DNA of 64,000 nucleotides, taken from the NCBI GenBank assembly GCA_963377175.1, contig CAUJNA010000836.1:66031-130030 (forward strand), given 5' to 3'. Every line of letters starts with the position of its first letter. Positions within the stretch are counted from its first letter, which is position 1. Below are positions 44,678 through 55,496 of the stretch, piece by piece. This DNA is from Effrenium voratum. Its lineage: Eukaryota; Sar; Dinophyceae; Suessiales; Symbiodiniaceae. The notes under the pieces were generated by a model. It saw only the letters and a list, made by a program, of their open reading frames with translations, was not told where the DNA came from and did no database searches. A program made the position numbers and the translations under genes.

Positions 44678-44777
44678 NNNNNNNNNNNNNNNNNNNNNNN
44701 NNNNNNNNNNNNNNNNNNNNNNNNNNNNNNNNNNNNNNNNNNNNNNNNNNNNNNNNNNNNNNNNNNNNNNNNNNNNN
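44678..44777. other. Assembly gap of 100 N
   Basis: Exactly 100 N, the conventional placeholder for a gap of unknown size. The left side is mid-ORF of a retroelement and the right side is AT-richer intron-like DNA, so substantial sequence is missing. Confidence 0.99.
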
Positions 44778-45370
44778 GGTTAGGGGGGGGCTTATCCTCT
44801 ATCCTCTAGTAAGTATCCGACACGCCGAGCAATGTCGGCGGATACACATCACATTCTGGGTGCCAATTGTATTTGAGATTCCTTTTCCTGAAATATTCAA
44901 AAGGGACACAATTAATTACACCGAAGCCTGAATTCAATCAAACAAAGCTTTATGACTCTGCGTCAAAATAGTGGGACCCCAAAGAATGGCGGGTTTCCTT
45001 TTCTGTAAACTTAAACCAAGCCGAAAGGGGTGCCGACTCCAAAAAAACACGCACCCCCATGCACGGTGGGTGCACAGACGCAAAAGAAGACAAATGTTTG
45101 TTTTTTTCTGGCCGCGGTTCAAAGCCGGAAAAAACGTTTGTCTGCGTGGTGTCTGAGGGTCGCACCACATCCATTGATAGATGCGGCATGAGCTTTTGCT
45201 CCAAGCAATCTTCAAAAGATGTCGCGCAGGCCATGTGAAACAGTCATGGCTCACTTGCCCAGACTTTGCATTCTTTTGGAAGACCATTTTAACGGCAAAC
45301 ACAAAGTGCCGACTTGTTTTGACCAATCCACGCTGCGTTGCCTTGTGATTGGCCTCGCTCGGAAGCCTAG
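44778..45370. other. Non-coding, presumably intron of the MFS gene
   Basis: No exon seen. It contains a TTTGGTTTCC-family member (about 44985-45040). Confidence 0.5.
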
Positions 45371-47833
45371 GGGGCCCTTCACGGTGCTGGCCACCTATGC
45401 CGTCCTGGCGCAGGCGAATCTGGTTTTCAGATTTCAACAAAGTGGCGGATGCGGGAGGAAGTCATGGCTTTGCTTTGAATTGTGGGGGGAAAATAGGGGG
45501 AACAGGAGAGGGAGTTTGTGCGGAACGACGCTGCTTCAGCTTGAGCCCTGCTTGCAGCCTTCAAAAAGGGGACATCCTCCGCCATATTTCTTATGATGTC
45601 CAAACTTGTTTTGGGAAAACTGGGATGTCATAGTGCCAAGTGCTGTTAGCTTCCCCTTCCGGTCGGGCTTGTGAACTCGGTTGTATGACTGCCTCGGAGC
45701 CATTTTGGCTCAAGTCCTTGACTTGATCCTTGGTTCGATCTCGGATCTTTTTCATTTGAGTCCTTTCAGGTAGCATGGCAATGGCCATGGAAGTGGACGG
45801 GCAGTCTGCGGCGATGGAGCTGGGAACCCTGAATCAGAGACGGCTGCTCCAAGCGCTGTATCCCCCCCGGAGGGTGCTAGCTTGGACAAGCAGCCTGGGA
45901 GCTCAAGGAGACCACCGACGTTCTGACCTTCCAGGAAAAATGGGGTTAGGGCGCTGTATCTGCCTCAAGGGACTCCTGGATTTTTTCAGGGACTGAGGAC
46001 GCTTGCTTCTCGTGGACACGAACGAGTTCTGTGTGTGCCCACTACCGCAGACCCGGTGGCCTGGATGCAGCACAAGGTAATGGAAAAAGCAGTCCCCACA
46101 AAGGTCTTCAAGAAGCTTGAGGACAAGCAAGCTGGACCGACGGAGATGTGTCCTGACCTCTTCTCACCTGGTGGCCTGCGGTGGTCCGCTGGTACGGCCT
46201 TGGGGAGGACCCGATCAACACCCTGACGGGCAAGCCACGTATCTGGCCCTCCAAAACCGAGTTGGAACAGACACCACAGGATTTAGAACCTCTAGCTCCA
46301 ACCACTGCGGAGAACTACTCGAGCGCGGAGAAGTTTGAGGAGGAGATTGAGCGCACCTTTGTGGAATCGCTCCTCCTCTTCATGTTCGCTGCAGACAAGG
46401 TGAACACACATCACTGGAGATCCACATCCCCCTTAGGACAGACAATGCCTGTGCCGCTTCCAGAAACGGGCAGTCTTCGCATCTTGCGGAGTTACCGCGA
46501 CGAGACCGGATTTTAATTAACACGGATTGCCACGAGACCGGGGTTTCAATAAAACACGGACGTGTGCGGGAAAGGGGGTATGAGAATACCCTTAATCCGA
46601 TGAGGGTTGGCAGAAAGCTGACACAGCCTGCCCGCCTCAAATTTTGGATTTCAGCCATTCACGTGCTCTCGGGAAAAGAATCTTTGGGGAGCGCTGCAGA
46701 CTGCGCTGTGACTTTAAGAGCACCAAAAGGGGGCTGTCCTAAAATTTGCCTTTGGCTTCCCTATCAACAAGGACATCCCTGTGAAAGGACCCATCTCCAA
46801 TCTCCGTCGAACCACGCATTCGAGCCACGAGACTCTGGTGACACGCGGCAGTCACCGCCTCGCCAGGCCGCGTGGTTGCTGACGCGCCTCACGGTGCCGG
46901 AGACCAAGGGCAGATCCCTGGAGGACGAAATGCGAGCCATGCGCGGTCAAAACGGGGGTGTTATTTCCACCAACGGCGGGCTACAAATTCACCCCAAATG
47001 GCAGCTCAGTTGGAATTGGGCCAAAAACGTGACAGTCAACTGTCAGACAGTTAGTTGATAAGGGTGTTCTCCATTTCTTGTTTCGATGTTGATACGACGG
47101 GGTAATCTGTGGTCAATTGGTTGCGTCAATTTTATTGGCACCATTTCAAGAGGAAAGCACCGTGACTGTGTTTGCGGTTTTCGCGAGGTTCGGCCAGAGT
47201 TTCTAGCAGTCTATCGTCCATTTGGGAGGGACACGGGGACCAGCCCGATTGTTTCGCATGTGCGGCAAGTCTTGAGGGGTTAAGAAGACCCGGTCAGGAG
47301 ATCCAGGAGGAGGCCTTCCAAGGGCGGCTCTTCAGGCGAGACCCGAAGGGTGAGCACCATCCATTGGCTGTCCTTTTGAAGGCTCGCTGCCATGTTTTTT
47401 GCTGGTCGCTTAAAGGCTTAAAGGGAAACCGCCGCGATGTTGGAGGGTCCTTCCATTTGACACAGCCACAAAGGTTCGGTCAAACCCTCCAGTTGTTTGT
47501 GCTTCATTTGGGAGGGACATGGTCTGTGGCTCCTATGGCTCCTGTGGCTTCCCTTTAAAAGTGCGCTACACAGGATGAATGAAAACAAGACATTGCCGGC
47601 CGCCCTCTTGATGCTGAGATTTCGTTGTGTCTTCTTTGGTTTGTGCTCTGAGAACCGGACACCAACGCTTGTCTTTTTCTGAGACGGCATACCGGCCAAT
47701 TTGCTAAACCAAGCAGGTGGAAGGGCCGACGCCGACACGGGCCGGCGAAGAAAGTCGAATCGCCAGGCGCGTCTCCATCATGGAGACACGGTCGTTGCTG
47801 GGCATCGAGCCGGAGCCCGTTGCTGCCGGCTGA
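45371..47833 (+). CDS. MFS sugar-transporter gene, last three exons
   Basis: Exons 45371-45413, 46867-46931 and 47767-47833 join in phase. The first reads GPFTVLATYAVLAQ (last membrane helix). The second reads AAWLLTRLTVPETKGRSLED, holding the VPETKGR signature that follows helix 12 in sugar porters of the major facilitator superfamily. The third gives a short cytoplasmic tail ending EPVAAG and TGA at 47831-47833. Both introns have GC donors and AG|G acceptors, as in the MATE gene. The substrate is likely a hexose or another polyol-like sugar; it cannot be specified. The 5' exons are absent and must lie beyond the gap at 44678-44777. Intron 45414-46866 contains a spliced-leader-tagged insertion. 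Further small exons between 46931 and 47767 cannot be excluded. Confidence 0.75.
45698..46560 (+). pseudogene. Spliced-leader-tagged retrocopy (processed cDNA), unknown protein
   Basis: Starts with AGCCATTTTGGCTCAAG (45698-45714), an exact match to the last 17 nt of the dinoflagellate spliced leader. A 60-nt 5' UTR and an ATG at 45775 follow. Coding text is broken into frames: MAMAMEVDGQSAAMELGT (45775 on), then from about 46181 WYGLGEDPINTLTGKPRI and an acidic part (AENYSSAEKFEEEIERTF) to a stop near 46514. It ends with two imperfect copies of a 26-28 bp unit (46501-46526, 46533-46560), the second with an AATAAA motif. The protein family is not recognised. It lies inside an MFS intron, as expected of an mRNA copied back into the genome. 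Confidence 0.6.
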
Positions 47834-48960
47834 TGATTCATGCGATCATTTCCCGCGGAAATTCGCACAGAGGGCGGCGGGCGGCGCTTTCTGGCCGAGT
47901 CCAGAAAGGAAGGTTTAGATTTTTTTTCAAGGGATCTTTGCAAGGCATCTTCCAGTGAAAACTCAAGGGCTTCGAGTTTCCGCCGTTCTGCGCGGGGAGT
48001 GAGGGACGAGCCCCAGCGAAGGGGTTCGCAAGCTAACGACACGCGGTGGCCGGTGGCTTGGCCAACGATCGGATGCTGCCGTCCTACCTGTTGACAAATT
48101 TTCGACTTTGTGTTGGGGTTCTTGATCAATTTCAACTTTTTCGTAGGGTTCTTCATAATTGTCATGGTGGTCCTTCAGCGATTTCGGATTTGGACAGGGT
48201 TCAGAAGTGTTTGCGGGGAGTCAGCGCAATCGATGTGGATTTGGTGGATCCCCTTGGCCTCCGACGTATTCGACACCCAAATCAGCTCATGGACTATCTT
48301 GGCCAAGCCCAGTCTCCGTTCGATGGAGATGTGTCACTTGGACCCTCTAGATTTCTCACTTGGAAGGGCCCGGCTTTTGACACATGGCCGCTGTTCGCCT
48401 GGATGCTTCGTTTTCCTGGGCGCAAAACAGAAACCCCGCTTGCGCATGTGTGCACGGTGGGCGGCGCATTGCGAACGAGCCACGCGGAGTGGGTGCCTGA
48501 AAGATTCTCACTGGAGCCGACGTAAGGGAGGACCTAGACGTTGGCGTCTTCTTTTTGAGAGTAAGCTTCTTGCCTTCAAAAGGGAATCCATTAAAACGGA
48601 GGGGAGTCCCCCATTTTTAGGAAGCACCCAGATGTTTGTTGGGGATGTAGATGATTTGGAAACAGGGAAACATACTACATGTGTCAAAATCGGGCGCCAT
48701 TTCAAAGGGCACCGGCTTGCAAACAACCACCGCCATTTTGCTTCGGGGTGGCTGACAATTTGACAATTCCTACCTTTTCTTGTTGTTTTGAAGGGCAAAG
48801 GGTGCGGGGGTCCTCAATTTGGAGCCGAGCAGTCGAATGGCGGAGGACATGACCTGAGGTTGCCAAATGGGCGGTGTGTCCCAACATCAGCACCTGGAAA
48901 AAGTGGACCACTCGCTTGATTTTGTCCCTTTGAAGCTGGGCTCTTCAGTTTAGGAACCAC
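47834..48960. other. No recognised gene
   Basis: Downstream flank of the MFS gene. Short open frames exist but none has family features or convincing splice borders. Confidence 0.5.
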
Positions 48961-48987
48961 CTAGATGGCGGCTAACACGCTAACAGT

Positions 48988-49272
48988 GTGCTAACACGCC
49001 ACGCTCCTGCCTCCCACTCTTTTGCCCTCGGCATGCCGGACCAGGTGCCTTCATCAGTGCCAGACCTGATGGGCATAGTCTCCAGCATGACAGAAGAGAA
49101 CCAAGCCGCCTTAACTGCCATGCTCTCAGCCCTGCGTGATCGGACGGCCTCGAAGCTGCCCTTCCCACTGATGAGTCTTCAACCTTGCCGCCTGAAGGGG
49201 CATCCACGCAAGAGCTTCCAGAGCCCTGCACAGAAGAGCCGCCCTTAGTGAATCCGTCTTTTTCTGACCTTT
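48988..49272 (+). pseudogene. Possible gag-like leader of retroelement
   Basis: Reads MPDQVPSSVPDLMGIVSSMT and EENQAALTAMLSALRD from about 49033, then breaks frame at about 49180. Its position directly upstream of the reverse transcriptase suggests the N-terminal or gag part of the same element. No zinc finger is seen. Confidence 0.35.
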
Positions 49273-50324
49273 GTGAATCAGTGTGTGGGGAATTTGCTTC
49301 GCCTTACCCTAGCCCATCTGTCAGACTTCATTGCAGGGTGCCATGTGTCTCAAGCAGAGGACCGAACTGCACCCACTGCAAGCAGTGGCCCCTGGCTGCG
49401 TTGGATGCATGAGCGCAATTTGGTGCCGCGAATCGTGGCGCGCGTCAGGAATGGCTCTCCAGACTGCCCTCTCTCACCGTCCGAAAGCCTGGAAGTGACA
49501 AGTATGGCTTACACGGCTCTGCAATTGCCCTGCCCTCAAGATATGAGCCCCGAGGCAGGACAGCCATACAGACTCCATCTGCTGCAGGCTTTGGCCAACT
49601 CTTGGGGTGACCCAGACATGGCCCTGCTGCCATTTTTGCAACACGGGGTTCCGACGGGAGCCGTCTCAGCCTTGCCACCCAGCCTGCAATGGCCGGCCAA
49701 AAAGCCGGACACCGCCGCGCCGCCAGATCTGGAGATCTGTGAAGGCAACTGGAAGATGGCCGAGGACGAACCAGAGACAGTGCAAAGCCTGCTGCGCAAT
49801 GAAATTGCAAACAACTGGATTGTAGAAACCGGCCTTAGCCTTGCCGAGGCTCGGGAAAAATGGCCTTTAGGTATAGCCGTAGGTAAATTAAATGTAGTTT
49901 TTGCAGAAGGGAAAGAGCCCGCCTTGTCCTGGACAGCACCGTGTGCCAAGTGAACACAAGATGCCATTTGCCAGAGCGCCTCAGCCTGCCAATGGCATCG
50001 GACCTGGCGCTGTCCACACAACCGGACGACACTCCAGGAGCCTTCGTGGGTGCAAGCATTGACTTCAAAGCCGCACACAAACAGGCGCAGGTCCGCCCTG
50101 AAGAGCATGGCCTTCTGCTGTTCGCCTTTCAGGGGAAACTCTACCATTATAGAGTGTGCCACTTTGGAGGCCGTTTCTCGGCATTCTGGTGGCAGCGCAC
50201 TGGCGCATTCCTACTTCGCCAAGTGCATGGGTTATTGGCTTGGAAGCCCCACAAAGCCTTCCTTTTCGTAGACAACCTTCTGTGCGCACTCGTCCGAGAT
50301 AGCGCTCCAGAAATGTTCGCCTAG
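49273..50324 (+). pseudogene. DIRS/Ngaro-like reverse transcriptase, frameshifted
   Basis: Frame one (to about 49925) ends in the RT entry region (NEIANNWIVETG, GKLNVVFAEGKEP). A 1-nt shift at about 49915-49925 moves to the frame 49941-50324, which has RLVLDSTVCQVN, ASIDFKAAHKQ (first catalytic Asp), YHYRVCHFGGRFSAFWWQR and FLFVDNLL. The last is the (Y/F)xDD box with its second Asp changed to Asn (about 50271-50276), which should inactivate polymerisation. A stop follows at 50322-50324, and the sequence continues in a third frame. The pattern of RT motifs and the RNase H that follows resemble tyrosine-recombinase retrotransposons rather than copia or LINE types. Confidence 0.75.
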
Positions 50325-51505
50325 TGGTACTGTTCTTCTGCGCGATTGCTGCGCCAATTTCGTGGAAAAAGGCGCAGTTCCAGGACAGCCTTATTTGGTG
50401 TGGCTGGGAGATCAACTTCTCCCACGACACCATTCAGCTCGTGTCCGCTAAACTGACGAAGCTGGACGCCCTGACCCAAGCACTGCTGGGAAGCAAACGG
50501 GTACTCCGTAAAACACTCGAGCAGTGCATAGGCCTGCTCATTTGGGCCACCAGCATTGCATTGCATCTCAGATCTTGGCTAGCGCCGCTATACTCTGATC
50601 TCAACAGCCCACCAGGCTCAATACACTCAATACCACCTCAAATCTGGTCAGCCTTCAGAGCATCCTTGAACAAGGATCTCAAAACAAGCCATAGCCTTCC
50701 CAGCCTGTGGATCGCAGTGGGCTCCAAAATTTTGGAAATTTCGGGCCGCCCCACACACTGCCCTCAGGACATCCCGCGTGTGCCGGGCAAAAGCAAACCC
50801 ACGTGGGTACGTATCGCGGATCCGAATAACCCCTATACTAGCCTTTCCAAGTCAAGCCAGCAATGCCTTGCATGGCTGGCCTCGTGTTTCCAGCACTCGC
50901 CAGTTCAGCCCTTGGCACGGCCACGCCAGCTGCAAGCACTGGCAGCCGCGGATGCGTGTGCCGAAGACGACTTGGTAGGTATAGGGGGCTGGGCAATCAC
51001 TTCGTCACAAGTGGTTTGGTTTGCCGAAACCTGGAACATGCAGGACATACGGGCAGTATGGCCTTGCCTTGTCAAGCCTGGACAGCGGTACATCGCATGC
51101 TTCGAGACGCTGGCGCAGTTGGCACTGTTGCAAGCTACCCACAGCCATATTGGTGGTGGGCACTACTCGTTCAGCATGCCCTCAGGCACTGAGAATTCGG
51201 CAACGGAAGCAAGCCTTAACAAATTGTTCACGACCTCCTGGCCGTTGCAACTCTTCGTGCAGTTAGCAGCCTTCTGGGCTCACGCGCACAACGTGCTGCT
51301 GCAGCCAACACACGTTCCGGGAAGGAGCAATGATTGGGCAGACGACCTCAGCAGAGGTCGGTTGGCCCGATTCAGCCATCGCCCTGAGAGTCGCGTACGC
51401 TTCAGCCCTGCGGGCCTTGCACTGTCAGGCAGAGGCATTCAGCTGTGTCCGATAGATGCGCCCTGGCGCCCGGAACATCTGGCAGCTGCCTCCAGCAGCG
51501 CGTAG
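50325..51505 (+). CDS. RT thumb and RNase H part of the same element
   Basis: Continuation in the next frame, about 393 aa, open without interruption. RT connection: ISWKKAQFQDSLIWCGWEI. RNase H-like domain: ADACAEDDLVGIGGWAI (first acidic site, about 50950), CFETLAQLALL (Glu), TENSATEASLNKL and finally HVPGRSNDWADDLSRG (last acidic site, about 51315-51360), the usual end of retroelement RNase H. It degrades the RNA strand of RNA:DNA hybrids. No own start is visible; it is probably the 3' half of a polyprotein broken from 49273-50324. The stop is TAG at 51503-51505. Confidence 0.75.
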
Positions 51506-51777
51506 CCGAGCCCTACTGCATCCCAACATGCATTGCGACCCAATAGCCAACCTCGCCCTGGCAACCAGAATACCTGGCTGCGTCCGGCCAGCAGCTTGAC
51601 ATCAAGCCGCTTTGACCAAAAAAGAGCGGTCCCTGAGCAACAAGATGCTCGCAACCAAGCGCGTGCAATGTCATGCGGACACTTGCCCTGCCAGGTACAA
51701 CCCCACTCTAAAGGGGGGGTGATGAGGCCGGCGGCCCACCTGGCTCGCTTATACCGGGGTTGCCTGAAACACTGAAG

Positions 51778-51935
51778 GGGGGGTCAACGCACCTCCTGCT
51801 CCAGGCGCACCCGTGCCCTGGAAGCAGTGCCACTTTCAGCAATCCCGGTAAAAAGAACTGCGGCCGCTTCGGACTTGCCTTGTTCTTTTGGGTGGTCTTG
51901 TTTGGGTTCAAGCTAGGAGCAGTGCAACTTGCCTT
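51778..51935. repeat. 158-bp direct repeat, copy 1
   Basis: Differs from 52342-52499 at a single position by eye (CCCGGTAAAA against CCCGGCAAAA). Located 272 bases after the RNase H stop. May be part of the terminal-repeat structure of the element. Confidence 0.9.
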
Positions 51936-52115
51936 TACGCTTAGGGTTTTCTTTTCCCTTGTGTTTAGGGCATGTTGTGAATCTACCTACGCGGTGGCCG
52001 TTTTGCTCCTAGCCTTGACCCAAACTTGCTGTTTCATTTGAAACCCACCCACCCACCCTGCTCTGCCTTTTACAAGGCACTGCAAAGAGATGTTGCAGAC
52101 ACTCTGCACTTCCGT

Positions 52116-52202
52116 TCATGGTCTCCGGACCACTTGGTCTCCGGACCGCTCACGGTCTCCGGACCACTTGGTCTCCGGACCGCTCATGGTCTCCGGATCA
52201 TG
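52116..52202. repeat. Tandem repeat of GGTCTCCGGACC units
   Basis: Five consecutive GTCTCCGGA-containing units of about 16-18 bp alternate CACTTG and GCTCA(C/T)G tails. Each carries the palindrome TCCGGA. Confidence 0.9.
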
Positions 52203-52341
52203 CAGGTTTGGGCAGAGCCGCAGCTTGCCCTTTCCTGACCACAGACCCCGGTCTGCTGGTTGGGCGTGGGCACGCATGCCACGCCATGCACGCACTGCAT
52301 ACATTTGCAAGGACACGCATTGTCTTGCCTTAGGGTTTCAC

Positions 52342-52499
52342 GGGGGGTCAACGCACCTCCTGCTCCAGGCGCACCCGTGCCCTGGAAGCAGTGCCACTTT
52401 CAGCAATCCCGGCAAAAAGAACTGCGGCCGCTTCGGACTTGCCTTGTTCTTTTGGGTGGTCTTGTTTGGGTTCAAGCTAGGAGCAGTGCAACTTGCCTT
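52342..52499. repeat. 158-bp direct repeat, copy 2
   Basis: Same orientation as 51778-51935, 564 bases downstream. The two copies share the borders GGGGGGTCAACGC and CAACTTGCCTT. Confidence 0.9.
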
Positions 52500-52688
52500 A
52501 ACTATAAATGAATCGACGGCCCGGCGCGGTCGGAGATGCCGCAAGCGGCTGCAGAGGTGGGGGTTGCAGCAGTCGTCAGGGAAACTTCTACGCCGCTGAA
52601 GTTTTCAGCAGGACTCACTTGTAGCCGCCTGGCTCGCTTGGGGTTGGAAAGCTGACGAGGTAGTGTTCCATGTTCCCTTCTGTGAAGG

Positions 52689-52925
52689 GTGCTTGTTGAT
52701 CCCTTGAATTGCATGCAGAACAGCGTGGCCCAATCACTAGACGAGTTGATTTTCAACCGGCATCTCCAACAAGCAAACTTGACCTTTCCCCCAATGGAGG
52801 CTGCCAGATGTGCCGCTTTCAAGCACGCCGCGTTTTCAGACATGGCGGCAGACGACTTGTGCTTGCTTTACACGCATTTCACCCACAGTCGAGCTCGGCG
52901 CGGAGCAGTATGTTGGACACATTAG
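52689..52925 (+). CDS. Hypothetical exon upstream of P-loop ATPase
   Basis: First in-frame ATG at 52713. It reads a protein-like, Ala-rich helical segment (AQSLDELIFNRHLQQANL, FKHAAFSDMAADDLCLLYTH). A GT donor is possible near 52888 (ACCCACA|GTCGAG). It may be an upstream exon of the ATPase gene at 53.5 kb or a separate small gene. No family is recognised. A further short open frame at 52532-52653 (MPQAAAEVGVAAVVRETSTP) precedes it. Confidence 0.4.
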   Translation: MLVDPLNCMQNSVAQSLDELIFNRHLQQANLTFPPMEAARCAAFKHAAFSDMAADDLCLLYTHFTHSRARRGAVCWTH

Positions 52926-53517
52926 ATTTTTGCTTAACGCTGGAAAAGCGGCACGCTGAACAAGCTTGGGTCGAAGCGCCGGACTTCCAACTTTGACTCT
53001 TACAACAAAGAGGCACTGCGGCGGACTTCCTCATTCTGCCGTTTCCAGCGCGCAGGACAGAGAAAACTAACAAATTTCCCGTTGTTGAATGAGTTTTTTT
53101 TTCTTTTGCGCAGCCTCATGAGTTTGCAAAAGCGTAGTCCCCATGACGGCTTGTTTTGGCATGTTTTGCAGGGTTTTCCAGCAGTTATTTTGCAAGGTCT
53201 TTTTGCTCAAATTTTGGAGCGGGCTCCACTGGCGTCCAGCAAGCCTTGACTTGCGCATGAGCTTGTTCAGCATGTAAGAATGTTCATATGTCCATTCATG
53301 CTGAAAAATTGGAAATTGTAAACAATCATACAAAAACGCAAGAATGTGTGATGTGTTGGCTTCCTGGTCATGCAGTGACATTTCGGCGTGACTTTTGTGA
53401 TTGATTGCCCACAATGAGACATGCCCACAGAAAGCCATGGTTTCTCTTCCTGCTCATGGTAGCTTCTGACCTGTGCTTCATCCAGACGGTTCGCAACCGT
53501 GCTTTGGATGAAGGAGC

Positions 53518-55038
53518 TTGCTTCTGTTTAACTGCTTTTGCGTTGTTTTACCTCTGAATTTTGCCCCACGCCAAGGTGCACATTCGAGCATCGCCCTGAA
53601 GAGCATTGGCGACAGTCAGGATGGAAGACCAGCACTACGTCCTCCGTTTCGGTTCCACACATTGGCAAGCGAGGCTGCTATAAAAGAAGGTCTGGAAGTC
53701 GAGCAGTATTTATCCAATGTATTGCAACGGCAAGATGACTTCATGAAAACCAACGAAGTGGTTGACAGGGGCGATTTTTTAGAGTCGCTCCGGCAAGCAA
53801 TGCGCTCAACACAATTTTCACTCGTACTCGGAGGGAAGAATCTCGGCAAGACGCTGATGCGCAAGCGAACCGTGTGCGAGCTTGAAAACGAGCCCAACGC
53901 AAACCTGACGTTCATGGATGTGAACATGAGGGAGCAGCCCAGCAAAGAGCTCTTCAAGGCTATCTTGGGCAGAGTAGCATCCAAACGCTCTGATTGGGCT
54001 GGAATCCTGCAAAAGGTGGCTTCAAGCATTGCCAGCCTTGCGAGTGCAGTAGCAATTGGCACGAATCCGGAGGTCGTAGCGCCAGCCGCTGCAACACCGA
54101 TATCTGCTGCAGTAAAAGTGCTAGTCGACTCATTGACATCGAATGAAAGGGAGCAGACCTTGTTGGAGCTAATAGACACCTTCCACACCGAAGGCAATGA
54201 CACATGCATCCTCGTGGACGAGGCCAATATAGCATTGCCAGCAGGTGAGGACCCGGAGAATATCCGCAATGCGAGGCAAGCATTGCAATACTTCGTCATG
54301 CTTACCAAGGAAGCCAAAAAAACAGGCGTGGTGCTCATCACTTCAGACTTTGGCTATCCTTTCCGGCTTCAAAACTGCGGCATGAACCTGCAAGATATCC
54401 AACGCATCATCAACGTGAACGAAGTGCCCAAAGCGGACATGCTGCAGCTCATGGTGGACAGATGGGGCATGAGTGAGGACCTCGGAAAGGAGTTCTTCAG
54501 CTACTTCGGTGGAAACATTGACATTTGCTCCGCAGCAGTGAAGGAGTTGGCAAGCAAGAGGAGTGCTTTGGATCCATTGTGCATTGTGGACTGCCCGGGC
54601 TTACCAGCTTGCGCTGCTGACCCTGATGCAAAGAAACATTTGCAAAACATGCTGGAACAGGGGTGGTCTCCAGTTTTCGATGTTGAGCTAGATGCTGCTG
54701 CAAAGTTCATCGCAGAAAGGAACGTAGGTGGCATCGTTGCGAAGAGGGCAAAGTATTTTGACCAACCCGAAAACATGTGGAATGGAAAGCATAAATATGC
54801 CCTTGTACCATCGGGCACGCTGATGAGATGGAAGATTGGCGAGGAGTTGGCAAGGATGGAGAGCATGGGGAGCATTGGCAGCTTAGCTGATGAACTTTGC
54901 AGGAAAAGTCTGCCTGTGCTAAGTTTTTTTGGTTTGAGCCATGGGCATCACTTTAGAGTTCAGAATCTTCTGCTTTGCGTTGCAGGTTTGCATGATGGTT
55001 TATGGCCCATGGCACATGTGAAGCAGACGTGCCCTTAA
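53518..55038 (+). CDS. P-loop ATPase (AAA/STAND-like), large exon
   Basis: One open frame of 506 codons. Real coding probably begins near 53575 after an acceptor-like CGCCAAG|G and ends near 54910; the last ~40 codons look like intron read-through. Walker A is GGKNLGKT (residues about 104-111), Walker B CILVDEAN (about 228-235), and a sensor-like strand VVLITSDFG lies at about 270-278. Between the Walker boxes there is an Ala/Ser-rich helical insert (SSIASLASAVAIG). Such ATPases remodel proteins or act as nucleotide switches; the substrate is unknown. The region before Walker A (VVDRGDFLESLRQAM) resembles the lead-in of archaeal/STAND-type NTPases. Position between mobile-element relics leaves open whether it is a host gene or element cargo. 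Confidence 0.65.
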   Translation: MLLFNCFCVVLPLNFAPRQGAHSSIALKSIGDSQDGRPALRPPFRFHTLASEAAIKEGLEVEQYLSNVLQRQDDFMKTNEVVDRGDFLESLRQAMRSTQFSLVLGGKNLGKTLMRKRTVCELENEPNANLTFMDVNMREQPSKELFKAILGRVASKRSDWAGILQKVASSIASLASAVAIGTNPEVVAPAAATPISAAVKVLVDSLTSNEREQTLLELIDTFHTEGNDTCILVDEANIALPAGEDPENIRNARQALQYFVMLTKEAKKTGVVLITSDFGYPFRLQNCGMNLQDIQRIINVNEVPKADMLQLMVDRWGMSEDLGKEFFSYFGGNIDICSAAVKELASKRSALDPLCIVDCPGLPACAADPDAKKHLQNMLEQGWSPVFDVELDAAAKFIAERNVGGIVAKRAKYFDQPENMWNGKHKYALVPSGTLMRWKIGEELARMESMGSIGSLADELCRKSLPVLSFFGLSHGHHFRVQNLLLCVAGLHDGLWPMAHVKQTCP

Positions 55039-55496
55039 GCAGATGCAAGCAATCTTGCGAGGTCATGTTGTTATATGGTAACGTCCAAGCGTCGCTTTCC
55101 CCCTTCAATTTCAAGCAACTTTTTTTTTCCTCCGCTTGGCGCTGTCAGACCAATTCCCTCGACATCATTTCTTGCCGTTCTTGTTCATTGGCCTCGGATG
55201 GGAAGTACTTGTTGCTTTCCAGTTGAATGTATGGACGATCTATCTGAAGCTTGATTTTTGAAGCTCCACCAGTTTCAAGGCCAGTGAAAGCTAACCGGCG
55301 CACTTATCACGTTGCTTTCAGAATGCCACCTCGCAAGGCAAAGTTGCCTCGCAACCACCCCCAGCAGTGTGGGTCTGTCAGCTGGGAAGCCCTGCCTGGG
55401 CCTTACCAGCTTTGTGCAGTTTCGCCTGCCCTGCGTTCATGTTCGAGAAAAGCTGTCAAAGGGTCGACTTTTTTCCTCAGAAGATTGTCTCCCACC

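Larger units (their letters stand above)
51506..52531. other. 3' region of RT element with direct repeats
   Basis: Non-coding. It holds two copies of a 158-bp direct repeat and, between them, a TCCGGA-rich tandem block (52116-52202). The remainder shows nothing recognisable. Confidence 0.6.
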
